From Klebsiella electrica (GTDB lineage Bacteria; Pseudomonadota; Gammaproteobacteria; Enterobacterales; Enterobacteriaceae): a stretch of 64,000 bases of DNA. The stretch covers positions 2,418,001 to 2,482,000 of the forward strand of contig NZ_CP041247.1 in assembly GCF_006711645.1 (NCBI RefSeq), in the 5' to 3' direction. The notes under the pieces are model-generated. The model was not told the DNA's origin and did not search any database. It saw only the letters and a list, made by a program, of their open reading frames with translations. Of this stretch, positions 1-9,041 are shown in pieces; the first letter of the stretch is position 1; the number at the start of each line of letters is the position of its first letter. The position numbers and the translations under genes were made by a program.

Positions 1-1
1 T

Positions 2-631
2 CAAATTCACCCGACCGTTGAGCAGAACACCTCGTACCTGATTTCCGAATCGATTCGCGGCGGCGGCGCTATCCTGGTCAATCAACAGGGCAACCGCTTC
101 TTCAACGAAATGGCGACCCGCGATAGAGTGTCTGCGGCGATTATCGCGCTGCCGGAGCATTATGCTTACATCGTCTTTGATGAACATGTGCGGGCGAAAA
201 ACAAAGCGGCCGACGAATATATCGCCAAAGGTCTGGTGACCAGCGCCAGCTCGCCGCGCGAACTGGCGGAGAAACTGGGGATGGATTACCATGCCTTCCT
301 CGCCACGCTGGAACGCTACAATGGCTTTGTTGAAAATCAGCGCGATGAAGAGTTCGGTCGTACCACCGCCCTGCGCGCGCCGGTCAACGAAGGGCCGTTC
401 CATGCGATCCGCATCGCGCCGGGGGTTCACCACACTATGGGCGGCGTGACCATTAATACTGACACCGCGGTCCTGGATACTCATCATCAGCCGATTGTCG
501 GCGCTTATGCCGCGGGTGAGGTGGTCGGGGGGATCCACGGCGGCAACCGTATCGGCGGCAATGCCGTGGCGGATATTATTATCTTTGGCACCCTGGCGGG
601 CCACCAGGCGGCAAAACGCGCCAGAGGCTAA
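2..631 (+). CDS. Flavocytochrome c-type fumarate reductase, FAD domain, C-terminal part (5' end outside window)
   Basis: The reading frame is open from the left edge, so only the last ~209 residues are seen. They show the C-terminal half of an FAD_binding_2 domain of the fumarate reductase/UrdA family: an IHPT-type segment, ISESIRGGGAILVN, the NEMATRD loop, a GGV-x-INTD segment, and AAGEVVGGIHGGNRIGGNA near the end, which forms part of the FAD and dicarboxylate site. The next gene is apbE, which covalently attaches FMN to such enzymes. In K. pneumoniae a cytoplasmic NADH:fumarate reductase with an FMN_bind domain is encoded next to apbE, so this is probably that enzyme (inference; the N-terminal domains are off-window). 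It would use fumarate as an electron sink during anaerobic growth. Confidence 0.85.
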   Translation, partial: QIHPTVEQNTSYLISESIRGGGAILVNQQGNRFFNEMATRDRVSAAIIALPEHYAYIVFDEHVRAKNKAADEYIAKGLVTSASSPRELAEKLGMDYHAFLATLERYNGFVENQRDEEFGRTTALRAPVNEGPFHAIRIAPGVHHTMGGVTINTDTAVLDTHHQPIVGAYAAGEVVGGIHGGNRIGGNAVADIIIFGTLAGHQAAKRARG

Positions 632-713
632 CGCTCAGTGATAACAGGCCGGGTTCGCCCGGCCGATTCCCGGCGGCGACCGCCTGCCCGGGTGACACAG
701 AGGAGCTTCAACC

Positions 714-1676
714 ATGTCTGGCATCTCGGGCGACCCACGCCTCTATAGTTACTCCGCTGTTTTGATGGGTTCCCCCATCCTGCTCAAACTGTTCTCCCAC
801 GATGAAGCCCTGGCTTCCCGCACCTTTCAACTGATTAAAGGCTACGAAGACCTGTTCACCGTCAACCGCGCGCACTCGGAGGTGATGGGGATTAATCATG
901 CCGCCGGCCGCCACCCGGTCAGCGTCAGCCGCCCGGTTTATCAGCTGATCAAATGCGCGAAAGCGGCCAGTATGGTGCAGGAGAGCGCCTTTAATCTGGC
1001 GATCGGCCCGTTGGTGAAGCTATGGCGCATCGGTTTTCACGGCCACAGCGTGCCGGACGCAGCAGACATCGCCGCACGCTTAGCGCTGACCCGTCCGCAG
1101 GATGTGATCCTTGATGACGCCGCTGGCAGCGTTTTTCTCGCCCGACCGGGCATGGAGATAGACCTTGGGGCGATTGCCAAAGGCTACATTGCCGACCGGG
1201 TTCGCGATGACCTGCAGCGCCAGGGAGTGGACGCGGCGCTGATCAACCTCGGCGGCAACGTGCATACCCTGGGGGGATGGTCGATTGGTCTGAAAAAACC
1301 GTTTGCGGCCGATAATGCGCTGGTGGGAAGTCTCGACGTCGTCGGCCAGTCGGTAGTGACGTCCGGCATTTACGAGCGCTATTTTGAGCAGGACGGCCGA
1401 CGCTGGCACCATATTCTCGACCCGCGCAGCGGCTATCCGCTGGATAACGAACTGGAGAGCGTGACGATAATTTCCGACGACTCGCTCGACGGCGATATCT
1501 GGACCACCTTGATCTTCGGTCTGGGGGTAGAAAAAGGCTGTGCGGCGCTGCGTCATCGCGAAGACATTGAGGCGATTTTCGTCACCAAAAATCGCGACAT
1601 TATCCTCTCATCGCAGCGCCGCTTTCGTTTCCACCTGCTCGACGCCAGCTACCGGCTTACTGACTGTACTGCTTAA
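714..1676 (+). CDS. apbE: ApbE family FAD:protein FMN transferase
   Basis: 320 residues, preceded by AGGAG eight bases before the ATG. ApbE uses FAD to attach FMN through a phosphoester to Thr/Ser of FMN_bind domains. Family motifs are visible: IDLGAIAKGYIADRV around residue 150, LINLGGN soon after, VVTSGIYERYF, and HHILDPRSGYP with the metal-binding region that follows (SLDGDIWTT). There is no signal peptide or lipobox, unlike periplasmic ApbE lipoproteins, so it should work in the cytoplasm. It lies 82 bp after the fumarate reductase gene on the same strand and most likely matures that enzyme. Its 3' end overlaps the convergent response-regulator gene by 20 bp. Confidence 0.93.
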   Translation: MSGISGDPRLYSYSAVLMGSPILLKLFSHDEALASRTFQLIKGYEDLFTVNRAHSEVMGINHAAGRHPVSVSRPVYQLIKCAKAASMVQESAFNLAIGPLVKLWRIGFHGHSVPDAADIAARLALTRPQDVILDDAAGSVFLARPGMEIDLGAIAKGYIADRVRDDLQRQGVDAALINLGGNVHTLGGWSIGLKKPFAADNALVGSLDVVGQSVVTSGIYERYFEQDGRRWHHILDPRSGYPLDNELESVTIISDDSLDGDIWTTLIFGLGVEKGCAALRHREDIEAIFVTKNRDIILSSQRRFRFHLLDASYRLTDCTA

Positions 1677-2376
1677 GCAGGCTGTACTGCTCGGCGACCA
1701 GTCGGTAGCGATAGACCGGGCGGCCGGTGGCGCCGTAGTGAATGCTGGTGTAGAGAATATTAATCTGTGCCAGCCAGATCAGATATTTCCGGCAGGAGAC
1801 GCGGGAAATATTGACCGCCACCGCCAGTTCATCGGTGGAAAACTCGGTACCCGGATGGGCGTCAATCCACTGGCACAGCGTGCGCAGCGTCTGGGCGGTT
1901 AAGCCTTTCGGCAGCTTGCGCGCGTCGCTGGCTTCCGGCGCGTTGCCGTGGAGGAGGCGGTCAACATCGGCCTGCTCATAATAGGGCTGTCCGGTCATCA
2001 GTTTGCGTTTTTCGCGCCAGGCGGTCAGCGCCTCTTCGAAGCGCGGGAACTGGAATGGCTTGATCAGATAATCGACGACGCCGTAGTGCATCGAGGTCTG
2101 CACGGTGGCGGCATCGGCGGCGGAGGTAATCATTATCACGTCGACAGGGCGGCCGGAGGCGCGAATGGTCGGCAGCAGATCCAGTCCGCTGTCATGCTGC
2201 ATGTAGACATCCAGCAGCACCAGATCGATCTCCTGTCCGCTATCGTTAATCATCTCCTGGGCCTTGCTCAGCGTAGACGCCGTGCCACAGCAGCGGAAGC
2301 CGGGAATTCGCGCCACATACAGGCGATTCAGTTCGGCGACCATGGCATCATCGTCAACAATTAATACATTTATCAC
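1657..2376 (-). CDS. dcuR: DcuR/CitB-type response regulator
   Basis: 239 residues, the same length as E. coli DcuR and closely similar along its whole length (MINVLIVDDDAMVAELNR at the start, RLPKGLT-type linker, HYGATGRPVYRYR near the end). The receiver domain shows the acidic pocket DDD, the phospho-acceptor Asp in LVLLDVYM and the Lys of YLIKPF; the C-terminal half carries the CitT-type helix-turn-helix (STDELAVAVNISRVSCRKYL). The start overlaps the stop of the sensor kinase gene by 4 bp (ATGA), so the pair is translationally coupled. Genomic context suggests it controls the fumarate reductase-apbE unit and possibly other C4-dicarboxylate genes. It could be a second DcuR paralogue rather than the dcuB-linked copy. 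Confidence 0.9.
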   Translation of the reverse strand: MINVLIVDDDAMVAELNRLYVARIPGFRCCGTASTLSKAQEMINDSGQEIDLVLLDVYMQHDSGLDLLPTIRASGRPVDVIMITSAADAATVQTSMHYGVVDYLIKPFQFPRFEEALTAWREKRKLMTGQPYYEQADVDRLLHGNAPEASDARKLPKGLTAQTLRTLCQWIDAHPGTEFSTDELAVAVNISRVSCRKYLIWLAQINILYTSIHYGATGRPVYRYRLVAEQYSLLKQYSQ

Positions 2377-3992
2377 GCACGTTTCCTTTTACTATCCCAG
2401 GGAAGATGAACAAAAAATTGGGTAAAGACGCCAGGCTCAGACTCGACGGCCAGCGTGCCGCCCAGTTCACGGAGCTGCTGGCTGGCGAGAAACAGGCCAA
2501 CGCCGCGATTCTCGCCCTTGGTCGAGAAGCCTTTATTAAAGATGGCCTCAATATTCGCCGGTGGAATACCCGGCCCGTCATCGCTGACTTCGCCGCTCAG
2601 CCAGCCGTTTTGATAGTGCAGCAGCAGGCCGACTTCCCCCTCGCGTTGGCCGCTCATGGCATCCAGCGCATTCTCAATCAAATTACCCAGCACGGTGACC
2701 AGCACGGTGACCTGCTTTTCATTGGGGCAGTCGGGCACCAGGCTCTCTTCGGCTAAGTTCAGCGTGAAACCGCGCTCTTTGGCGCGCTGGATTTTACCAA
2801 TCAGAAAGCCCGCGACCACCGGTGATTTGATGCGGTGCTGAATTTCGCCAATGTCCGCCTGATAAGTATGGGCGGTTTGCAGCACATACTCCTCCAGCTT
2901 GTCATAACTTTTCATGTTTAACAGGCCGAGGATCACATGCAATTTGTTCATAAATTCATGCGAGGTGGTGCGCAGCGCATCGACATAATTCACCATGCCG
3001 TCCAGCCGCTGCAACAGCTGGCTGACTTCCGTTTTATCACGGAAGGTACTGATGGCGCCGACGATGGCGTTCTGGCTGCGTACCGGCACGGTGTTGCTGA
3101 TCAGCAGGAAGCCGTTGCAGCCGAGCTCGCGGTCGTAAATCGGCTCGCCGGTCTGCAAAACCTCCTGCAGATCCGCCAGTAGCGGGGTATGGGCAATCTC
3201 TTTACCGGGGCCGCTAAGCAGGATCTCGCTGGCGGCCGGGTTGATCAGCGTGACGCGACCCTCGACATCTACCGCGACAACCCCTTCTTTTAACGAATGA
3301 AGCATCGCCTGCCGCTGTTGAAACTGCGTCGAAATTTCCTGCGGCTCCAGTCCCAGCAGCACGCGCTTGAGGCCGCGCACCAGGCTCCAGGTACCGATTC
3401 CGCAGACCAGGGCGCTAAACAGCACGGTTAGCAGTACGTCCCAGCGGCCTTTGGCGATCTGCTCGTCCACTTTACTCAGCGAAATCCCGACCACCACCAC
3501 GCCGATTTGCTGCTGCCTGTCGTTGAATACCGGGGTAAAGACGCGCAGCGCCGGGGCCAGCACCCCGTGATTGACGGCGACATTCTCTTTGCCATTAAAG
3601 GCGGGCTGAATATCCTCGCCGATAAACTGTTTACCAATAAGCCGGGGGTTGGGATGCGAATAGCGCACGCCGCGCATGTCGGTCACCACGGCATACAGCA
3701 GATCGTTACGCCGGGTGATGGTCAGCGCCAGCGGCTGGATGAGTCCGCTCTGCGGCGGCAGCGTCAGGGCCTGCTTCACTTCCGGCATATCGGCGAATGT
3801 GCGTGCCACCGCCAGTGCCGTATCCTTGACCCCGTCGCGGGTGGTGTCGCTTATCTGTATAAACCACAGCGCGTAGACCAGCAGCAGTACCGAACCAATC
3901 ACGCTGCTAATCATAAGCGTCACCGCGGTACTCAGCTTCATACTCATCAGACGTTTGCGCACGGGCGGAATTGACTCCGCGATATCCTTCAT
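2373..3992 (-). CDS. dcuS: DcuS-type C4-dicarboxylate sensor histidine kinase
   Basis: 539 residues from this start. The ATG at 3992 has AGGGGA about seven bases upstream and matches the length of E. coli DcuS (543); an in-frame ATG at 4043 would add 17 residues but has a poor ribosome site. Order: TM1 just after the basic N-terminus, periplasmic PAS domain, TM2 near residue 200, cytoplasmic PAS, H-box with THEF-like SHEFMNKLHVILGLL, N-box NLIENALDAM and G-boxes DDGPGIP and GVGLFLA. The periplasmic ligand residues known in DcuS (Arg and His of RYSHP, Arg and Phe of LRVFTP) are conserved, so fumarate, malate or succinate sensing is expected. It is encoded upstream of and coupled to the response regulator gene. 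Confidence 0.9.
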   Translation of the reverse strand: MKDIAESIPPVRKRLMSMKLSTAVTLMISSVIGSVLLLVYALWFIQISDTTRDGVKDTALAVARTFADMPEVKQALTLPPQSGLIQPLALTITRRNDLLYAVVTDMRGVRYSHPNPRLIGKQFIGEDIQPAFNGKENVAVNHGVLAPALRVFTPVFNDRQQQIGVVVVGISLSKVDEQIAKGRWDVLLTVLFSALVCGIGTWSLVRGLKRVLLGLEPQEISTQFQQRQAMLHSLKEGVVAVDVEGRVTLINPAASEILLSGPGKEIAHTPLLADLQEVLQTGEPIYDRELGCNGFLLISNTVPVRSQNAIVGAISTFRDKTEVSQLLQRLDGMVNYVDALRTTSHEFMNKLHVILGLLNMKSYDKLEEYVLQTAHTYQADIGEIQHRIKSPVVAGFLIGKIQRAKERGFTLNLAEESLVPDCPNEKQVTVLVTVLGNLIENALDAMSGQREGEVGLLLHYQNGWLSGEVSDDGPGIPPANIEAIFNKGFSTKGENRGVGLFLASQQLRELGGTLAVESEPGVFTQFFVHLPWDSKRKRA

Positions 3993-4166
3993 ACCATCCC
4001 CTGAACTGTTCGGCGAGGGGCTATTATCGCTGAAGGTAACCATTTCTTAAAGCTATGTAAAAAAGCAAAAACGGCGCTGAAAGAACCGGGAAGCGTGACC
4101 TCACTCGCAGGACCTCGCAATAAATATCCTTATAGTGAATATGGAGTTATTTAAAAGGAGGTTTTT

Positions 4167-5087
4167 ATGAGCAGTAAGCCAACCGCATCAATGATGGAAC
4201 GACGCCACCCTGAAACCCGTCACATCGACACGCTCGCCACCCTCGATATGCTGACTCTGCTGCATAAAGACGATCGGCAGATTGCCGACGCCGTCGGAGC
4301 CTGTTTACCGGAGATAGCGCGTCTCGTCGATAATGCCGCCGCCGCCCTGAGTCGGGGGGGACGGCTGGTGATTGTCGGCGCCGGAGCATCCGGCCGCGCG
4401 GCGCTACAGACGGTCAGTGAGTATGCGCCGGAAGAGAAGCAGGCGCTGGTTGGGCTCATTGCCGGCGGCCCGGCAGCCGCGCTGCAGGAGATGGAAACCG
4501 CCGCGAACGATTACGACCTCGGCGCGCTTGAGCTGCAGTCTGTCCGTTTTAGCAGCAACGATATGCTGCTGGCGCTGACGGTGAGCGGGCAAACGCCGTG
4601 GGTGTGGGGCGCGATGCGTCACGCCTGGTCGCTCGGCGCGCCAATTGCGGTATTAACCCAGCAGGCGGGGAGTGAAGCCGCCCAGCTGGCGGATATCATC
4701 ATTGCGCCGCAAACCGGGCCAGAAGCGGTGGCGGGGTACGGTAACCCGAAAGCGCAAATGGCGCAGCGGCAGATCCTCACGATGCTGACCACCGGGCTGG
4801 CGATTCGCAGCGGCAAAGTTTACAGTAACCTGCGGGTCGATCTGCAGGCCACCAGCCCGCGCTGGACGGAACGCCAGATTGCCATCGTTATGACGGCCAC
4901 CGACTGCTCGCGCAGCGAGGCCAAAGCCGCGCTGGCCAACTGCAATCAGCACGTGCGGACGGCAATCCTGATGCTGATAGCCGGACTCGATGCCTGGCAG
5001 GCGCGGGATCGACTGGCGGAAAATAACGATCGGTTGCGCCTTGCGCTGCAGGAGACCGCGCCCTCGTCGCTGAGTCGCGTAAATTGA
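4167..5087 (+). CDS. Divergent MurQ-like SIS domain protein (N-acetylmuramic acid 6-phosphate etherase family)
   Basis: 306 residues, ATG preceded by AAAAGGAGG. Overall layout is that of MurQ, which cleaves the lactyl ether of MurNAc-6-phosphate: GGRLVIVGAGASGRAAL, VSEYAP, GLIAGG, TVSGQTPWV and a C-terminal UBA-like helical part. The Glu of the DASECPP-type motif is kept (SEYAP), but the second catalytic Glu of E. coli MurQ (in GAEDS) is replaced by Asn in TAANDY. The SGRTPYV motif has Gln for Arg, and the SSRMKAG phosphosugar loop is changed to YGNPKAQ. Etherase activity is therefore uncertain; another phosphosugar isomerase or sensor role is possible. No PTS or murP gene is nearby. Confidence 0.75.
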   Translation: MSSKPTASMMERRHPETRHIDTLATLDMLTLLHKDDRQIADAVGACLPEIARLVDNAAAALSRGGRLVIVGAGASGRAALQTVSEYAPEEKQALVGLIAGGPAAALQEMETAANDYDLGALELQSVRFSSNDMLLALTVSGQTPWVWGAMRHAWSLGAPIAVLTQQAGSEAAQLADIIIAPQTGPEAVAGYGNPKAQMAQRQILTMLTTGLAIRSGKVYSNLRVDLQATSPRWTERQIAIVMTATDCSRSEAKAALANCNQHVRTAILMLIAGLDAWQARDRLAENNDRLRLALQETAPSSLSRVN

Positions 5088-5358
5088 GGGCTGCGGCGCG
5101 CAATAGCGCGCCGTTATGCCGCGACCCGGCGTGGTGATAAATAACTAAATTAACCGGCGGGAATGATTTAACCCCTTTAATTCTCGCCATTATTTGCTGG
5201 CTTTTATATTCTCGCCCGAGATTTTACTTTTTTAAGTTAAAAAAGTGTTTATTATAAATTGATTAACTGTGCGGAAGATGTAAATGATATTTTAAAATAT
5301 AATGGAAATGCGTTAACATATGTGCACTTATTTCATTGTGCTATGCGATAATTCTATT

Positions 5359-7017
5359 ATGCCTGCAATAAAAAAATCTCTCTTATCTGTGACCGCGCTG
5401 GCGATGTTTGTCAGCACCGCGTCATATGCAAATACTGATACCGCTCAAAAAACCGATTTCCTGCTGATCGGCGGCGGAATTATGAGCGCCTCCCTGGGGA
5501 CCTGGCTGCATGAATTACAGCCGGACTGGAAACAGGTGATGGTCGAGAAACTGGATGGCGTTGCGCTGGAATCCTCTAACGGCTGGAACAACGCCGGGAC
5601 CGGTCACTCAGCGAACATGGAGCTGAACTATACGCCGGAGCGTCCGGATGGTTCCATCGATGTCAGCAAAGCGCTGGATATTAACGAGCAATTTATGATC
5701 TCCCGTCAGTTCTGGACGGCGCAGGTTAAACGCGGCATTTTGCACGATCCGCACGCCTTTATTAATTCCACACCGCATATGAGTTTCGTCTGGGGTGATA
5801 ATGTCGAGTATCTGCAAAAGCGTTATACGGCATTGCAGCAAACCACACTCTTCCAGGGGATGAAATTCTCTACCGATCACGCGCAAATTAAACAATGGGC
5901 GCCGCTGGTCATGGAAGGGCGCGACCCGCAACAAAAAGTGGCGGCGACCTGGACTCCGGTCGGTACCGATGTCAACTACGGTGAAATTACCCGTCAGCTG
6001 ATCGGCAGCCTGAAGAAAAATAATAATTTCACGCTGCAAACCTCTGCCGAAGTGACCGATTTTAAACGTAATGCCGATAATTCCTGGCACGTGACGATTA
6101 AAAACGTCAATAGCGGCCAGGAGCAGGCGATCGACGCGAAATATGTCTTTATCGGCGCCGGTGGCGGCGCGCTGAAATTACTGCAAAAAACCGGTATTCC
6201 GGAAGCTGATAATTATGCGGGCTTCCCGGTTGGCGGCTCCTTCCTGATGACCGAAAATCCGGACGTGACGAAGCAACATCTGGAAAAAGTGTACGGTCAG
6301 GCCTCCGTTGGCGCACCGCCGATGTCGGTTCCGCACCTGGATGCCCGTTTCATTGATGGTAAGCGCGTGGTGCTGTTCGGACCGTTTGCGACCTTCTCGA
6401 CCAAATTCCTCAAAAATGGTTCATTTATGGACCTGCTGAGCACCACCACCACCGATAACGTGCTGCCGATGACCCATGTCGGTCTCGACAACTTCGATCT
6501 GGTGAAATACCTGGTCAGTCAGGTGATGTTGAACGATGATGACCGTTTTGCGGCGCTGAAAGAGTACTATCCGGACGCGCGTAAAGAAGACTGGAAACTG
6601 ATCCAGGCCGGTCAGCGCGTGCAGATTATCAAGAAAGATGCCGACAAAGGCGGAGTCCTGAAGCTCGGTACCGAAGTCGTGGTCGATCAACAAAAAACCA
6701 TCTCTGCGCTGCTCGGGGCATCGCCGGGCGCATCTACCGCGGCACCGATCACCCTTAACGTCCTTAAGCAGATGTTCCCGGAGCAGTTTGCCTCTGCGCA
6801 GTGGCAGAGCCGCATTCACGCTATCGTACCGAGCTACGGGCAGAAGCTGAACGATAATCCGGCCCTGACGCAACAGGTATGGGATGACACCGCCGCGACG
6901 CTGCAACTGGTGAAACCGCCGGTCATCGACATGAGCAAGACTCAGCCTGCGGTGACCACCGCGAAGCCGGCCGAGGCAAAACCTGCGGAGTCGGCACAGC
7001 ACGATATGGCGCTGTAA
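5359..7017 (+). CDS. mqo: Malate:quinone oxidoreductase
   Basis: 552 residues; oxidises L-malate to oxaloacetate and passes electrons to quinone, a membrane-associated FAD enzyme of the TCA cycle. Clear full-length similarity to E. coli Mqo: FAD motif [89 protein letters not shown] signal-like hydrophobic N-terminus ending TASYAN precedes the FAD domain, as in E. coli. I chose the ATG at 5359 because it gives this leader; an in-frame ATG at 5320 adds 13 unlikely residues. Neither start has a strong Shine-Dalgarno. The Ala/Lys/Pro-rich tail is typical of enterobacterial Mqo. Confidence 0.95.
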   Translation: MPAIKKSLLSVTALAMFVSTASYANTDTAQKTDFLLIGGGIMSASLGTWLHELQPDWKQVMVEKLDGVALESSNGWNNAGTGHSANMELNYTPERPDGSIDVSKALDINEQFMISRQFWTAQVKRGILHDPHAFINSTPHMSFVWGDNVEYLQKRYTALQQTTLFQGMKFSTDHAQIKQWAPLVMEGRDPQQKVAATWTPVGTDVNYGEITRQLIGSLKKNNNFTLQTSAEVTDFKRNADNSWHVTIKNVNSGQEQAIDAKYVFIGAGGGALKLLQKTGIPEADNYAGFPVGGSFLMTENPDVTKQHLEKVYGQASVGAPPMSVPHLDARFIDGKRVVLFGPFATFSTKFLKNGSFMDLLSTTTTDNVLPMTHVGLDNFDLVKYLVSQVMLNDDDRFAALKEYYPDARKEDWKLIQAGQRVQIIKKDADKGGVLKLGTEVVVDQQKTISALLGASPGASTAAPITLNVLKQMFPEQFASAQWQSRIHAIVPSYGQKLNDNPALTQQVWDDTAATLQLVKPPVIDMSKTQPAVTTAKPAEAKPAESAQHDMAL

Positions 7018-7042
7018 TCTGACTTCACGCTCGCCAGAAAGC

Positions 7043-7078
7043 ATGCCAGTTGGTTCATCGCCGACTGGCATTTTTTTT
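7043..7078 (+). terminator. Rho-independent terminator of mqo
   Basis: Perfect 8-bp stem ATGCCAGT / ACTGGCAT with a 13-nt loop, followed directly by a run of seven more T. It lies 25 bp after the mqo stop codon. Confidence 0.9.
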
Positions 7079-7222
7079 GGCGGATGCCGACTGCCTGCGC
7101 GTACCTCCTGGCTCACTGCTTGTCCCGTCGCTGAACGTGCGCCCCGTTAAAACTTTCGCCGCGGTTTGTGGTTATACTGGCTTGAATTGACAAGAAAAAG
7201 ACGCAAATGCGGGGCGCAGGTA

Positions 7223-8149
7223 ATGAAAGACGACATTAATCAGGAGATAACCTTTCGCAAACTGTCGATATTTATGATGTTCATGGCTAAGGGGAATATC
7301 GCCAGAACCGCCGAAGCCATGGGGCTGAGCGGAGTGAGCGTTCATCGGGCGCTGCATACCCTGGAAGAAGGGGTGGGCTGCTCGCTGTTTGTGCATAAGG
7401 GGCGAAATTTACTGCCGCTGGCGGCGGCCTGGACGCTGCTGGAGTACTGCCAGGATGTGACCAGTTTAATGACCCGCGGGCTGGAAGCGACGCGCAAGGT
7501 GGCCGGCGTTGGTCAGGGGCGTTTGCGCATCGGCACGCTCTACTCGCTGACGCTGGAGACGGTGCCGCGGATAATCATGGGCATGAAGCTGCGACGACCC
7601 GAACTGGAGCTCGATCTGACCATGGGATCCAACCAGATGCTGCTGGATATGCTGGAAGACGATGCCCTTGACGCCATTCTGATTGCGACCAATGAAGGGG
7701 AGTTCAGCAACTCCGCCTTTGACGTGGTACCGCTGTTTGAAGACGATATTTTCCTCGCCGCACCGGCGGTGGAGAAACTCGATACCGTGCTGCCTGCCGA
7801 CCTGCGCGATTACGCAGACCGCAAGTTTGTCTCGCTGGCCGAAGGATTTGCCACCTATGCCGGGTTCCAGGAAGCCTTTCAGGTAGCGGCATTCGAACCC
7901 GAAATTGTGACCCGGGTGAACGATATCTTCTCAATGATTAGCCTGGTGCAGGCCGGCGTTGGTTTTGCGCTGCTGCCGGGACGGATGAAGAAAGTGTATG
8001 AAAACGATGTGCAGCTGTTAAAGCTGGCGGAACCCTACCAGATGCGCCAGCTGATCTCTATCGTCTATGCCCACCATCGTGAACGTGACGCCGACCTGCT
8101 GGCGCTGGCGGCGGAAGGGCGAATGTACGCCCGCAGCCTTAACCGTTAA
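7223..8149 (+). CDS. mdcR: LysR-type activator of the malonate decarboxylase operon
   Basis: 308 residues. An N-terminal winged helix-turn-helix (FRKLSIFMMFMAKGNIARTAEAMGLS region) is followed by a LysR substrate-binding domain. I chose the ATG at 7223 (AGG just upstream), which puts the HTH near the N-terminus; the in-frame ATG at 7166 would add 19 residues. The gene faces the mdc operon and its 3' end overlaps that of mdcH by 11 bp, which is the arrangement described for K. pneumoniae, where MdcR activates mdc expression in the presence of malonate. Confidence 0.88.
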   Translation: MKDDINQEITFRKLSIFMMFMAKGNIARTAEAMGLSGVSVHRALHTLEEGVGCSLFVHKGRNLLPLAAAWTLLEYCQDVTSLMTRGLEATRKVAGVGQGRLRIGTLYSLTLETVPRIIMGMKLRRPELELDLTMGSNQMLLDMLEDDALDAILIATNEGEFSNSAFDVVPLFEDDIFLAAPAVEKLDTVLPADLRDYADRKFVSLAEGFATYAGFQEAFQVAAFEPEIVTRVNDIFSMISLVQAGVGFALLPGRMKKVYENDVQLLKLAEPYQMRQLISIVYAHHRERDADLLALAAEGRMYARSLNR

Positions 8150-9041
8150 GCCGCCGCGCCAGATGGCGGGCGACCGCCACACTGCTGCTCTCAAGAGCCA
8201 GGCTCTCTCCCTGCCAGCCCGCCTGGCGGGTGAGGCAGGTCAGCACGCCGCCGGGCGGCATCTCTATCGCCAGCCGGGCATCGCGCTCCTGGGCGGCGAC
8301 GACGGTATCCTGCCAGCGCACCGTCCGCGCCATATTCATCGCCAGATCGTCGGCGATCCGCTGCGGATCCCACAGTACCCGCGCGGTGGAGCCGCTCAGG
8401 TAAGCGCAGCGCGGGCGCTGCAACGAGACCCGGGTGAACGCCTGCGCCAGCGCCGCCGCCGGAGTGTCCAGCAGCGCGCAGTGTGACGGCACGCTGACTG
8501 CCAGCCGCTGAGCTTTGGTGGCGCCGATGGCCAGCGCCTTCTGCGCCACGCGCGCCATCGCCTCATCGGTACCGGCAATCACAATCTGCGTGTCGGCATT
8601 AAGGTTAGCGATGTAGGTTTCACCCGCGAGCAGCAGCGCCGCCACCCGATCCTGCGTCAGTCCCATAATCGCGGTCAGACCGTAACCGTGCGGATAGGCC
8701 TGTTCCATTAAATCGCCGCGTAGCGCCACCAGGCGCAGTGCGCTGGTGAAATCCAGTGCCCCGGCAATGACCGCGGCAGGAAAGGCGCCGATCGACAACC
8801 CGCTGACGATATCCGGCTGGACCCCCTGGCGCTGGAGTTCCCGCGCCCAGGCAACCCCGGTGATGAGCAGGCACAGCTGCACGGCCCGGGTGTGCCTGAG
8901 CGCTGCGGCGCTATCTAAGGTGACGAGTTCTTCCCCAAGTATACTGCGGGCCTCGGCGAGGATCGCCTCACGGTCGGGAATGGCGTCGAGCATACCTGGA
9001 CGCTGGTTTCCCTGACCGGGAAAGGTAAAGAAAATATTCAT
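8139..9041 (-). CDS. mdcH: Malonate decarboxylase malonyl-CoA:ACP transacylase
   Basis: 300 residues with the FabD fold: FTFPGQGNQRPGM at the start, GLSIGAFPA around the nucleophilic Ser (GxSxG), and SVPSHCALL with the second catalytic His. It loads malonyl groups onto the MdcC acyl carrier protein so the decarboxylase can enter its cycle. The start at 9041 has GGAGG six bases upstream and overlaps the mdcG stop by 4 bp (ATGA); the longer in-frame start at 9122 lies inside mdcG and is unlikely. Last gene of the operon. Confidence 0.92.
   Translation of the reverse strand: MNIFFTFPGQGNQRPGMLDAIPDREAILAEARSILGEELVTLDSAAALRHTRAVQLCLLITGVAWARELQRQGVQPDIVSGLSIGAFPAAVIAGALDFTSALRLVALRGDLMEQAYPHGYGLTAIMGLTQDRVAALLLAGETYIANLNADTQIVIAGTDEAMARVAQKALAIGATKAQRLAVSVPSHCALLDTPAAALAQAFTRVSLQRPRCAYLSGSTARVLWDPQRIADDLAMNMARTVRWQDTVVAAQERDARLAIEMPPGGVLTCLTRQAGWQGESLALESSSVAVARHLARRLNG

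Noticed and set aside
1080..1556. 158-codon minus-strand frame inside apbE
   Set aside because: Antisense shadow of a GC-rich conserved gene; no ribosome site or family resemblance.
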